Of a stretch of DNA of 64,000 bases, positions 47,891 through 59,625 are shown one piece after another. Both the position numbers and the translations under genes were made by a program. Within the stretch, counting starts at the first letter, position 1. Every line of letters starts with the position of its first letter. The DNA lies in the NCBI GenBank assembly GCA_024734555.1, contig JANPWX010000348.1, positions 197,899 to 261,898 of the forward strand, in the 5' to 3' direction. Source of the DNA: Trochalopteron elliotii (Eukaryota; Chordata; Aves; Passeriformes; Leiothrichidae). Below the pieces are notes generated by a model, which was given only the letters and a program-made list of their open reading frames with translations, was not told the DNA's origin and ran no database searches.

Positions 47891-49695
47891 GCTGGATCTC
47901 ACATGCAGATGACATTCTCCTCTGCTGTGTGCAGAACACAAAACACCTTCCCTCCTCCCCCCTAACCTGCATTTACACACCTGGGTCCAGGGTGGGGAGG
48001 GTGATGCTGGCACTGCTGTGAGCCTGGGCACAACCTCCTGCTGCACTCCTGGAGCTGCAGCTCTGCTGGGGCATCACTTTTCCTTTTGCTCTTTGGCTGT
48101 GACAGCAGAGCAGCTGTTTGGGTGGGAAAGCACTTGTGTGTGAGCAGTGGTGTGGCTCAGTTGGTGCCCAGGCTGTATTTATGGTTTTCAAGGCTGGAAG
48201 CTGGCACTGTCTGCCTGAACAGGCTGGTGTAGAAACTGTGTCTGGTTCCAGAACCACGCTCAGTTTGCAGTGGTGGAACAGGATTATTTCAAAACAAGCC
48301 AGGCACTGGCTTCCTTCTGGGCTAATCCATGCAGTTCCTGCCTGGTGTGTTTGGGAATATTCACAGTCCCCCACAGCTGCAATGCAGTGCAGCAGCTGCC
48401 AGCCTGCCCTGCTCACCACTCCCATGCAAGAAAGAAAATAATCAGATCCTCTGGCATTTTGTGGCTACACCAGCTCCAAAACCTGCTCAAATTAGAGGGG
48501 GAAAAAAAGATGCACTGAGGTCCAGCACTTCCAGATGACCCAATGGGCTGTTTTCTCTCTCTGCAAAATGCCATCATTTCCTCTGACCAAAGTCTTCCAA
48601 ATCCACGGGTGTTGAGAGCACTTGGAAAAACATTACTTAAAGATAAATAATTTTTTTTTTTTAAAGGGCAGCTGGTGAAACCTACAACCCCAGTTGCTAA
48701 AATCAGCCTCGTCTGTTATTTCCCATCCTGTCGCAAAATGTTCCATTTTATCTGAACTAAAAACAGCTTTTCTCTGCTGGAAACATGCAAATATCATTCC
48801 TTCATAAAGAAGCCACCAGATGGGAACTTAATAACTGTAGACTCTAATTCGCGTTGCCTGGAGTCGCAAAAAACCACCAAAACTTGGAAAATTCTTGTTT
48901 ATCCCCCTGCTCATTCAATGGTTTAAATATGTTTCCATGCACAGGCATCTGGCCCACAGCCAAGCTGTGTCAATTCCAGGGCTGTTTCTCCAGGCAGGAC
49001 ACAAGCTGAAGTGACTGCTGGTGGTTGTGGCTCTTTTTTAAAAAGGGGAGATTTACATGGGGTAATTGCTCTGAAGGTGAGCTGGTGGGAGTATGTCAGC
49101 CCTGCCAAAGCTGCCCTTTTTTCTCTGTGCTTGTTATTTTACCCACTGTTCATTTTTTTAACATAAAGCCTGTTCCCCCCCCTCCCCATCAAAATGTCTG
49201 GGAAGTGAAGCAGGCATTTTTCTGCTCTTGAAAAAGTTGTGGGAGAGAAAATTTTATGGGAGTTTTATGGATGCCTAAATGGCTCTGCTGTAGGAGAGGA
49301 AGAAAAAGTGCACAAGAAGGAGATGGACAGCAAAGCACAAAGCAAGAGTGATATCCCTCTGTGCTCGAAAATATAAGCAGAGGAATACAGAACCCAGAAA
49401 CAGCAAAAGAAATAAATTCTTCATGGATCCATTTATAACCAGAACAAGTGTTTGCAGTGCAGGGAGTAAAAGCAGGCACTGACAGGGCAGCTTTCACATT
49501 AACTCTACCCATCCTCCAGGACTCTTCCAGGGCATTTTGGTGCAGGCTGAGCCTGGCTTTGTGTGCCAGCAGCTTTCAGAGCTCCCTGCAGGGCCTGGTT
49601 CACCTTCCTCCCTTGGCTGCTGGAGCCTCATCTCAGCCCCAGGACTCCCTCTGGGCAGGGACAGCTCCTACAACACAGTCACAATCCAGCACAGA
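47891..49695. other. Unique non-coding sequence
   Basis: No gene recognised. The part at about 48640-48890 is AT-rich, with an ATGCAAAT octamer-like motif near 48785, and may be conserved. Short T and A runs are at about 48648-48661. Confidence 0.5.
48640..48890. promoter_or_regulatory. Weak candidate conserved block
   Basis: An AT-rich stretch with several TTAAT/ATTTA cores and an octamer-like site (CATGCAAATATC near 48784), set in ordinary spacer. There is no support beyond composition. Confidence 0.22.
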
Positions 49696-49805
49696 CCCCT
49701 TGTCTTGGGTTGCAGTATAAGATATGCACAAAGTATTCTATCACCATCTTCATGAACTGTTGTAACCAATTGCTGAAGCAGTGTTCTTCCAGATTTCCCC
49801 CTCCC

Positions 49806-49970
49806 TCTTCTGTTAAGGTGTCTTCTCTTAATGGGTCTTCTGTTAATGGGTCTTCTATTAATGGGTCTTCTGTTAATGGGTCTTCTATTAATGGGTCTTC
49901 TATTAATGGGTCTTCTATTAATGGGTCTTCTGTTAATGGATGTTTTGTTAATGGGTCTTCTGTTAATGGC
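49806..49970 (+). repeat. 15-bp minisatellite in LTR B copy 3, 11 units
   Basis: Eleven units, 165 bp exactly. Unit variants alternate between TCTTCTGTTAATGGG and TCTTCTATTAATGGG. Because 15 is divisible by 3, all frames stay open through the array, giving repeated NGSSI/V on plus and INRRP on minus. These are by-products of the repeat, not proteins. Confidence 0.94.
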
Positions 49971-50002
49971 CTGCTGCATGACTCATAGATATCATAGTTA
50001 TC

Positions 50003-50105
50003 TCTCTTCAACGGGCCATCAAGGACTCATTTCATGACTATCTCTCTTTAATGGGCCATCAAGGACTCATTTCATGACTATCTCTCTTTAAAGGGCCATC
50101 AAGGA
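50003..50105 (+). repeat. 40-bp tandem repeat in LTR B copy 3
   Basis: About 2.7 units of 40 bp that share the GGGCCATCAAGGACTCAT core; the last unit changes to the non-repeated LTR sequence after AAGGAC. Confidence 0.88.
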
Positions 50106-50420
50106 CCCCCTGGATGACTCATCATCCCATTGTGAGATGCTCCACCCAGGGGGAGGAGCCAAGCATTCCCACCTGGATATAATCTGGGATTTGGGACAAT
50201 ATGGGGACCTTACCCACTGGATTCCCAGAGGATCAGAGCTACCAGACCTTTCTACAGGATCACTGCTTCCGTCATCCCACTCAGGTTGTATTCTGACTCT
50301 GTCAGTGGTCTTTTGCATTATTGCATTTATTTTATTTTACCTTTTTTTTCTTCTTCCTATTAAATTGTATTTCTGACTTGGAGCCTCTCACTCGTTTTGC
50401 TTTCAAACCACTACGCCCCT

Positions 50421-51360
50421 GCAGGGGTTCACAGTGGATTTTGCTTCCAGGAACAACACGGCTCAGCATGCTCAGCCAGGTGAGGGGACTTTTCCTGCCA
50501 GCAAGACTCACCTGAAAAAGCCAAACCCACACTGGTCTGACCACCCTGGCATGTTGGGGTCTCAGCCTCACCCTGCTGCCTCCTGATAAGGCATCTGATA
50601 TCTCCCAGCTCACTGGAGCCCTGATTTGTATCTCCAGGTGCAAATAAAATAATTTTAATTTGCGAGATTGGCTTTTGCTGGTTTAAAGTGAGCAACACTG
50701 TGGGATTCTGGAGATTCACCTTGCAGAAGCAATATCTGTGCTTAGCTGAAACACCCATTCACCTCAAGCAGATAATGAGAAGTTCAGACCCATTCTTTAG
50801 AGATGAACCCAGGAAGGGAGGCTTGAGATTCCACCCAGGCAGCAAATGATAATTAAAACCTGCTAAATCTACCATAATTTTTTTCTCTCTTGGTATACAA
50901 GGAAGAAAGAAGAGAGAAGCAGGAAGGGAGGGAGGCATTTTATTCTTGCATCTAACCTGTTTTCCAGATGAGTTTTTCAATGATCAGATTCAATCTACTG
51001 TAAAAACTTCCCAGGGAGAGAAACCCTCGGCGCATGAACCAAAAATGTAATGACCTGGGAAATGTATTCCTCTTTAGGGGGAAGAAAACCAGCTTCAACT
51101 TTGTGCTCCCACTTTTATTGTTCACAAACGATGAAGATTTCCTTGCCACAGTGTGGGGAGGCAGTGACAGAGGCGTGACACTGAGCCAGGCACAGGCAGG
51201 GGGGGAGATGAGGTCGGTGTCAAACACAGTTCCCTTGGGGGGCTGCCAAACTGCATCACATCCAACCTCTGTCTGCTCATTCTCCTCCTCACATCAAGAC
51301 CCACCCTGGACTCTACAGGGAAGAGACTGGCCTGGATGTGTGGCTTAATAAACCTGCAGC
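50421..51360. other. Unique non-coding sequence
   Basis: No gene or transposon recognised. Confidence 0.5.
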
Positions 51361-51434
51361 AAAATATATTTTTATATATTTATTTATAGATATTATAATA
51401 GATATTTTATATATTATTTATATATTTTTATATG
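51361..51434. repeat. AT-rich TATA-type low-complexity run
   Basis: Almost pure A and T with TATATTT/TATTTATA motifs, directly left of LTR G. It was probably the AT-rich target, or has since expanded. Confidence 0.85.
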
Positions 51435-51436
51435 TT

Positions 51437-52258
51437 TGTCTCAGGTTTAGGTTTTCTTCCTGACCCGAGATTCAGGTGGTGGTTTGGGTGGTTCGAGTGA
51501 GTCTTTTTTACCCTCTGAAGGCTCTGAGTTTGGTGTGAGAATGAAGAGGAGTCTCAAGGTCTTGTTTTTTCTTGGTTTCTCACATGTTTATTATTTCTTA
51601 TCTTACAATTTCCTCTGTGCTCAGCCGAGGTGTTCAGAGCTGCTCGGACACAAGTGACTCCCCCCATGATGGGAGGTCACTCCCTTCTTATACAGATAAT
51701 TTTGTGTCTCTTATTTACAATTCTGTGCCAATGCCCATTACCTATACTAAAAGGGTGATTTCTACTCTGATCCAATCTTCTTAAACCACTTTGTGCCCAC
51801 GTCACATCAGAAGATGGAGGCCAAAGGAGAGGGAGAAGAACCCAGGGCACCACCCTAAAATCTCCATCTTTCCCCAGTCAGCTCCATTCTAAGAACCCCA
51901 AAACTACCAAATGTTCCACCCTGTGATTAGCTACACTACTGTTATCACACCTTTGTGAGTTGTAATTCTTCTTCTCTCAATGTTAGAAGCTTTTTCCATG
52001 GATTAAAGTCAAAGACTGTCTTCCTGGGCTCTGTACCAGGCAACCCCCCTGGACAGACCCCCTATCCAGGATTCAAACCCTCTTTCTCGGGTCTGCCGAG
52101 GTCTGTGACCTTCCAGGGCAACCAAAGGAATGCCCTGGACTCCAACATATTTTTGCCATTTTTTGTGGCAGTGCCCAAAGTGTCTTTGGTGACTCTTGTG
52201 GCTCAGTGGCTTCCTATGGCAATGAGATTCACAGTAATTATGTCCTGTGTTAAAGAGC
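51437..52258 (-). mobile_element. Probable solo LTR, family G
   Basis: On minus, the order fits an LTR: a long U3, a TATAAG box near 51688-51693, AATAAA at 51587-51592 about 100 bp downstream, then U5 ending AACCTGAGACA at 51437. The U3 end is uncertain; TGCTCTTTAACAC at 52258 is a candidate start. No matching target duplication was found, and both flanks are AT-rich. There is no internal region and only one copy in the window. Confidence 0.62.
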
Positions 52259-52264
52259 ACGTCG

Positions 52265-52355
52265 TAAATTTTTAAAATTTAAATTTAAATTTAATTAAAT
52301 TTTTAATTTTAAAATTTTAATTACTTTTTTTTTTAAAAAAAATTAAATTTAAATT
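52265..52355. repeat. AT-only palindromic low-complexity tract
   Basis: About 90 bases of A and T with only one C, made of AAATTTAAATTT-type blocks that are self-complementary, so hairpins are possible. It lies immediately right of LTR G. Confidence 0.88.
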
Positions 52356-55300
52356 CACACAGTGAAATGCAGTTCTGGCTACATCTCTGCTCCCAGATTC
52401 TGCCAAAAGGTCTGGTCCCTCATCAGGGCTGCTGTGGCACCAAAGAACCCCTTGTGGCCACCAGCAGATTCCCCCAGGGCTCAGCACAGAGGGAGAGGCT
52501 GCTGTATGTGCAAAGCCCCAGGGAATGAGATTTTCCACTGGATAACTGCTGCAGTGAGGACAAGTGAGGGCTCCCAATTCCACAGGAGCTCTGCGAGCAG
52601 TGGCTGCTCATCCCCCACGCCCTGGAACTCAGGGCTCTGCTGAAACAAACCGAGTGTGAATTGCTACCAGCTCAGAGCAGGAGGGTTTTACATGCGTGTG
52701 AGCAGCCATGCAAGCTGATGAGTAACAGAGAAGGAGGTCTCATAGTCCAGCCAGTCCCTGGGGTAACTGTTGTTGCTCCAAAGGAAACCACATGATTGTG
52801 TTTGTCACTTCCAAACGTCGCTGAGAAAACTGAGCCCTTCAGAACTTTACGACCTGGTAGCAGCAAGGACCTTTATAACCATGGGTGCAACATGATTTAA
52901 CATGTGAGGAAAAAATTTATCAGAGCAGCTGAGGTCACCAGAGCCAGGCAGAAGAGGCAGCTACAGTCACACCCAGTGCATTCAGTGTTTTCTGCAGGAC
53001 ACTGTAGGGCAGCAGGGAGGAACCTTCAGCCTCAGCCCGGGACACTGGAAAATGCCTTGGGCACAGGCAGGTACAGGGGAGCTGAGGGGTTTTCACATTA
53101 TTCCCAGCGAGGCCTTTGTGGGATTCTGCACTGCTCTTTGTCACCTGGTGCCAGAGGAAATGTTCCTGTTCCTCGTTTGACACCGGAGCAGGCACAGGCT
53201 GCAGCCAGCCCAGGGCCACCTAAGCACAGCCTTAAGGGCTTAGGGACAACCTGTGCCATTCTCCAGGGTGGCAAGCCTGGAAATGAATCCAGAGCTGAAT
53301 CCCACCCTGCCTCAGTGCTGTCTCCAGGACAGAACTGACCCAGTTCATAAACAACACTCTTCCTGCAGCATCCCAATGCTGCTGTATCGTTTAGCACTAC
53401 CCGTGGACTAATTTTCTCCCTCAGGGACAGTAGATTAGATCCCACAATTTCTCTCTCCCCCTGAGTTTTCAAAAGGTTTTTCAAGCGTAATAAACTCAGG
53501 TATTTATATATCAATCTGTGTTACCTGAGGCACATATTACTGAGGCCTGGGTCACAGCAACATCGTTACAGTGAGTTTTAAAGGGAGCAATGGGAATAGG
53601 AGAGATAAATAATTCTCTCTGTGGTGCCCTTTCTATTTGTATGCTGAAGCTTAGAGCAGCTCCCTGCCTTGGACACACCTTCTGAAATACAGCATTTCAC
53701 ACCAGAGCTGAAAAAAAAAAAAAAAATCAAGGTAAGCAGCAACCAATCCTCCAGAGCTAAGAAAACAGCCTTTTCCCCTTTAAATTACAGGCACTTATGC
53801 TTCACCTTGGCCCCTGTCTTCTGCTGCTTCCTCCCACTTCTTAATCCCTTGAAGCTGTTGCACACCTGCAGTCACTGCTTTTCAGAGCATTTATGCTGCA
53901 TTTTTACATTGCCAGGGATATTACAATGTGAGAAAATGAGGTCATGGCTTGGCTGCCTTGGGGAGCAGCACCAGCCCCTCTCCGTGGCACTGGGGCAGCT
54001 CAGCTCTGAGAAATCCATTCCACACTGAGGGAGAGTTCTGTTTAAGCATCTGCTTAATATTTTGTTGGGCTGGAGGCTGAAGCTGGGCCAAAAAAAAAGG
54101 CCTCTGAACACCTGCAGAACTCCTCGGTACAACAACACTGCTCTGATATCACTTCACCCAGTTCCTGAAGAACATAGTACACGTTTCTGACTGAAGAAAA
54201 AAGCAAAACCACATAAAAGGGCTGCAGAAGGGTTGTAAGCTCTCTTGCTTACTCACTGGCTGACACAAGCAGGTCAGATCATTCCAACAGCAGCAGTTTA
54301 TTGTAGTATTCAGAGGCCAAATGAAAATCAGGTTCCTCTGGCACCAGGTGAGGTACAAAACCACTCCAAAAAGCTTTATGACAGCTTGAGGCTGTGAAGA
54401 GAAAGACAAACATCTGGAGCCAGCCAGCAAACACCACGGATTTAGAGGGTCTGACCCCTGGTCCAGAGCTCTGGCCACGCTTTCCCATGGGGACTGACCA
54501 GCCCTCACCTCTAAATCCCTGCTCACCATATGTTTCATTCTGGTTTATAAAGGCATTTTAATGCATTGCCTTGCCTCTGAGGAAGAAAGTGCCTTGGCGC
54601 TTGTTTAAGTGTCTTTATTAGCCTTGAAACAAACACCACATCATTTAACTTGGAGCCTTTTGTTGCTGGTATCAGTCGTGTACTGCAAATCACAGACTCA
54701 GGGCTGCATCCAACCCCTAATAAGGAGGGAAAGTGCCATTTGTCCACGGCCCTGCTCTCCCCAGCTGCTGTTATCTCTGTGTGAGACAGGGAATTGGAGG
54801 AAAGAATGACCCAGTGATTGTCTAAATCAGCCCAGCTCTAATTTACTGGAATATGGTTTGAGCAGCTAATGTAACACCCACTGTGAGCAAGATGGAGCTA
54901 TCTCCAGGACTTCTGTAGGCAAGGAATATTCACTTAAATGGCATTGTCTGGCTGCACTCACTGGAGGGCTGCTGTACCACAGAGAGCAGTTAACCCTTGG
55001 AGTGTGAAATTAGGTCAAAAGAACCAAGCTTTCAATGGCAATCGGGAAAAGTTAACTTTCCACTGAAAATTGGGTGTCCTGTTTGCCACTGACACTTTCT
55101 CAACTCCTCGAGTAGCAAACAGCTTGAGCAATTACAGTGCTCAGGTAAACAGACACTGGCAAGGTGTCCTCAGGATGCCCTCAGTCTGGCAGGATCTTTT
55201 CCCAGCCCTCGCTGAGCACTTACATGCCATGTTTCCCATGGCTGGATTAAGCAGCTGGTCTCTCCTTAGATAGAAAGGATGGATTCTTTTTTCTGCTTTA

Positions 55301-57977
55301 AAATACTGCCTGAGACACACAGAAGTCAGCACCTTCCCTGGCCCTGGTGCAGAAGCTGAGCTGCCCAGAAAATTGCCTTTGTCTCTGTCCTGCTGCTGCT
55401 CACAATGAGGTGAAAGGAATAATTCCTCCTTTGATTATTGTCTCTGAGCATTTCAAGGCAGACACTGAATATTGACCTGAGCACATAAAGCACCCAGGAC
55501 CCCACAACAGCAGTTCCTGATGGGGCAGGAAGATGCTCATCACATAAACAGCTTCAGTTTCAACAGCAAGGTCATCTCAAGCTGTTATAAAGTCAACACT
55601 CACAAACCTGCAAGTATAGGACAGAAATCCTGTTTTAACTGGGTTTGGTAGAAAACATATATAAATTAACCTTCTTTTTAAGTGGAAGGGTAGATTTTCA
55701 GAAAGCAGTGCTTTCCAATCAGGTGCTGTGGCATTTTACAAAAGAATACACCTGAATCAAACCACTTATCTCCATTTACACATGGGGAAACTGAGGCATG
55801 GGAAAGTGGAGGGGTTCCAGACTGAGCTGGAGCCTTGTAATTCACTGGGTTGTGTGCAGGTAGCACAGAACTATCTGGTTTAAACCTGCCTTGAGGGAAG
55901 CACAACTCCTGCCACCCTGGGCAGTTCAGGAGCAGGGGAGCTCCCCCAGGCTGGATCAGCAGAGAGAACCTTGTGCTGCTCCACCTCCTGGGCTGGGAGA
56001 TGCTCCTGTCCCTCCCTAACCCAGCCCCTGCAGAGGGGAGGCCACTCCAGGGGCTGACTTACTCACTCCCTCACCTCCCACAGCACCCAGGGATCAGCTA
56101 CAGCTGCCAGAGACACATTCCTGTGTTATCCACAGCCTGGGCACAGCCTGGATGTGAACAATGTCCTGCTTATGGCTCCCTCCTCTTTCCCCAAATCCAC
56201 ATTCCTGGGGAAATGACACCCTGGCTTGCTCTGGATCCTGGAATTAGTGCAGGAATTAGTGCCTTGGCCAGCATCAGCTGGAGGTTCCTGTCCTTCTTTT
56301 GGGTACAGTTGGCCCAGGAACGTGGCATCTCCCTCCGTTCTAGGGATGCCTTTCCTGTAAAAAGTCAATCCTTTCCTAACACCACCTGAAGGCAGACAGC
56401 AAGAGATTTAAAAGCCACAGGAGGAACAACGTTAATGAGTGCAGCACCATCTCTGGAAACAAGAAGAGAGAAAGCAAGATGAAAGTCTGGCAGGCAGATG
56501 TGGGTGAGGTCAGCTCAAAAAAGAGACTGAGACACTCAGAGGGGGAGGCAGAAGTGTCTCAGCACGGGCCAGCCCCTGCCCCAGGGCCCTGCACTGACCA
56601 TCTGACAAGCCTCAGTCAGGTCCTAGCAGCTGAACCCTCTGCTTCTGCAAAGCCAAACCCCACCCTGAGGCATGGCCAGACCCAGCTCAGGGCTTGAGCT
56701 GCCCCAAGACCTGCCCAGGGAGGGCTTTGGGATGTTCCCCCACGCCCTGGGAACCACCACTCCCTTTTCTTGGGTCACCTGCACAGCCCATCCCTGGGAG
56801 CACAGTCAGCTCAGGAAGGTGATGCCTGTGAGGGGTTAAAACCTCTCCCTGCCACACACTTTGTCTATCTAACTGCACCTGAAGTCCAATTTTTAGTTAT
56901 GGTAAAAAAAAAACCAAAAAAACCCCAAAACCACACAAAACCTACACAACCCTCCCTCCCCCCCAACAATCTTTATCCCAATTCTCCCAGGAAATAATGA
57001 CTTTCTGTTATTAAATAATGTGAAATGATTGAGGTGAGTCATAAAGCATTTGTATTAACACTAAAGGATCCATGGTTAATTTTTTTTTATTTTATTATTA
57101 TAAAACTTGTCTGTGTCTTCCCTTCCCCCTTTCTCTGTTCTCCCCATCACATTTTGTTCTCAAGGGAGGTAATCAAGACTTCACTTGAATTTCTCATTAC
57201 TTGAAAGGCTCCACATCACAATATGATAATGGGACAGTTTCATAATTACAATTAAAAAAAAAAATATTGGAGCCAGAGAAAACTGGAGAGGTTTTCAGAT
57301 GCTTTTGTCTTTGTCACCCAGAAATTAAAGGATTGCTTTAAAACATGTTTTAAAAACAAGAGGAGAGGGCGGTTTCATCTCACTGTTATGCAGAAACCAT
57401 TGTGCCCAAGCTTCATTTTGGGAAGTCCATTCTCCCTTTTTATTTCCTTAGAACACCTCCTCCCTCTGTTGTTTTTTTTTGTTTTTTTTTTTTCCCTTTT
57501 GATAAAGTACCAGGCAACATTAACTGCAGGAAGATGCAAAACTAGACCAGTAATTAATTCTACCACTATTTCCCCTAGGGGCAAGTTACTGGGCCTCAGT
57601 TTCCCATTTGCAATGGAAGACACTCCAGCAGCTGTTTTTGTATTTTTTTATCCAGAATTCTACAGGCTTATACCAAGTATTTTAAACCCTGCCTTTAGGA
57701 GCAGGGCTCAGGTGGCAGAGATGAGCAGAATTAGCCCTGTGCTCTGCTAACAAGCTCTGAGATCCCACAGGATATAAGGTTGGATTAGATGTGACAAATA
57801 ATAATGATTACTCTTATTATTCCTCCTAGAACTGGTCTAAGGCATCATCAGCTAGAGATGTGTCAAAGTGGCAAGACATTCTGGCTCATGTTGATCTCTG
57901 ACAAAGCTGGAATTTCTGCCTAAAAATCAGGATAGAAAACCCCACATTTTCTGCCCAGAGTGTTGCTCAGTGTCTGA
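52356..57977. other. Unique non-coding sequence
   Basis: The longest repeat-poor stretch of the window. No gene, RNA or transposon was recognised. A runs lie at about 53712-53726 and 56906-56940, and AT-rich segments at about 56990-57270. None of the short open frames shows a domain, and no exon series with matching splice signals was apparent. Confidence 0.5.
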
Positions 57978-57983
57978 ACGTGC

Positions 57984-58686
57984 TGTGTCTGAGGGAGGGG
58001 TAAAAAGGCTCCTGGGTGGACTCTGTCTCAATTCTCCCTCCTCCTCCTCCTGCTGGGGCAAGTGTCCCGTGCCTTTATTAAAAGATATCACTCCAGATAA
58101 GGCCGGGGTCCTGCCCACACCTTGACTTGTTAGGTGTAAGTTGAATTCAAGAAAAAGATTTATAAATTTTAAGTGATAGTAGATGTATATTTTATAAACT
58201 TGCAGTTTTATTGTATGTAGGTTTAAAATGCAAATTTTGTTAAAATATGTTAATCTAATTTGAAGAGTTCGCATCGTGATTGTTATTAGTTGTAAGCCAT
58301 TTTGTAAGGTTTTTGTTTTTAAGATAATAAGTAAGTTAAGTTTAAGATAATAAGTTTTAGGATAATAAGTAAGTTAAGTAAGTTTAAAATAATAAGTTTT
58401 AGGATAATAAGTAAGTCAAGTAAGTTTAAAATAATAAGTTTTAGGATAATAAGTAAGTTAAGTAAGTTAAGTTAATAAGTTTTAAGATAGTAAGTAAGTT
58501 AAGATAATAAGTTTTAAGATAATAAGTAAGTTAAGTAAGTTAAGATAATAAGTTTTAAGATAATAAGTAAGTTAAGTTTAAGATAAGTTTTAAGTAATAA
58601 GTACTGTGAAATTGTTAATTTTCTATATTTATAACTGACTTCTCACGTGCTTTAGCACTTCTTTTCTTCACCTGGCAGTGACCACA
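57984..58686 (-). mobile_element. Probable solo LTR, family F, with internal minisatellite
   Basis: A 703-bp element on minus, running TGTGGTCACTGCCAGG to CCCTCAGACACA. The flanks ACGTGC (57978-57983) and CCGTGC (58687-58692) match at five of six bases. The order fits an LTR: TATAAATC at 58157-58164, then AATAAA at 58074-58079, then about 90 bp of U5. The AT-rich minisatellite at 58318-58603 lies upstream of the TATA box, in U3. This is the only copy in the window. Confidence 0.68.
58318..58603 (-). repeat. AT-rich minisatellite, 42-bp unit
   Basis: Tandem units of about 42 bp built from GATAATAAGTAAGTTAAGT and TTTAAAATAATAAG motifs, with shorter variants toward the right end. The array has almost no C on plus (one C near 58419), giving strong strand asymmetry. 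It lies inside the U3 of LTR F. Confidence 0.92.
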
Positions 58687-58692
58687 CCGTGC

Positions 58693-59309
58693 CTCAGTTT
58701 ACTGCTGCCTCCCCGTGCTGAGGATGAAGGAGCTCAGGGAGACTCAGAAATGCATCCAGGGCTTGGAAAGGCTGGAAGAGGTTGGACCATCCCCTACCCC
58801 ATCCCAGCACAGACACAGCAGGGACTGAAGTTCCCTCTCCTCTCCCTCCGTGCCTGAGTTAAATGGGTGCCCAGGCTGTTCCTTGCCCTGTCCCCTTGCC
58901 TTGTCCCCTGCCCCTGGCTCTGGGGCACAGCTCCTGGAGGCAGGACCAGCTCCCTGAGCATGGACACAGCTCCAGGGCCTGGCCCCTGGCAGAGATTAGG
59001 TGCTCCTCTAAAGCAAACAATGCCAAAATGCAAATAGAGGCAGCAGCAAATTCTTGATTAAATATGAACAAGCGCAGAGAATTGCTTATGTCACTCACCC
59101 CACTCCTCTCTGTCCTCCATCTGGCTGCTTCTCTCCTCTTCCACCATCTCTCCCCAGCCATCTGTTCAATGCTCTCCCTCCTGCTCTCCCCTCCCTGTCC
59201 CTCTGCCCTTCCCTCGGTGCCTGTTTTTCTCTCAGGGGTTCTCAGTTTGCTGCTCCTCTCCCTGCTCCCAGCTGGGCCCACACTGCTCCTCTCCAGGCTC
59301 TGTGCTGTG
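58693..59309. other. Unique non-coding sequence
   Basis: GC-rich, with CCCTG-type short motifs. No gene was recognised. Confidence 0.5.
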
Positions 59310-59316
59310 AGCTGGG

Positions 59317-59618
59317 TGTTGCTCTGATGCAAAAGTCTTTTTGTTGTTTATACTCTTGGAGTTTCTCATGAAGCTTCACAAAAACAATATGTATTTTTAG
59401 CATTTATCTGTTGTTTACATTCTTATCCTCTGGGAGGAGAAATGTGATGGACGGTGATGTTCACCATCCAGGTCAAGAGGTGGCAACCTGTGTAGCCAAT
59501 CTCTGGCCTTTTGTAAAAAATGTATATATGGAGTCAGATTTTTTAGAATAAAGTAGTAGAAGCTTCCCCTTGAGCTGCTGCGTCTGCCTCGTTCCTCGGG
59601 TGCCCTGAGACTGCCACA
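59317..59618 (+). mobile_element. Solo LTR, family C, copy 5 (diverged)
   Basis: Family C ends and central blocks are preserved (GGTGATGTTCACCATCCAGG, GTGTAGCCAATCTCTGGCC, end ACTGCCACA), but the first 60 bp differ from copies 1, 3 and 4. Both flanks show AGCTGGG (59310-59316 and 59619-59625), a 7-bp match probably made of the usual 6-bp target duplication plus one chance base. It shares variants with copy 2, suggesting an older subfamily. Confidence 0.86.
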
Positions 59619-59625
59619 AGCTGGG

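Larger units (their letters stand above)
49701..50415 (+). mobile_element. Solo LTR, family B, copy 3
   Basis: A 715-bp LTR starting TGTCTTGGGTTGCAG. The final A of the CA terminus has mutated to G. The exact 5-bp target duplication CCCCT is at 49696-49700 and 50416-50420. It has eleven 15-bp units (49806-49970) and about 2.7 forty-bp units (50003-50105), making it the longest of the three family members. The GATATAATC box is near 50176, downstream of both arrays. Confidence 0.92.

Noticed and set aside
49806..49970. CRISPR-like repeat array
   Set aside because: Units are 15 bp in direct tandem without spacers, in an avian LTR.
49563..50011. Frames with repeating NGSS(I/V) on plus and INRRP on minus; a repeat protein was considered
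   Set aside because: They follow from the 15-bp minisatellite inside an LTR whose target duplications show it is a mobile element. The unit length, a multiple of three, keeps frames open by chance.
51487..51500. GGTTCGAGTG resembling a tRNA B box
   Set aside because: No A box at proper distance and no cloverleaf can be drawn; it is inside LTR G.
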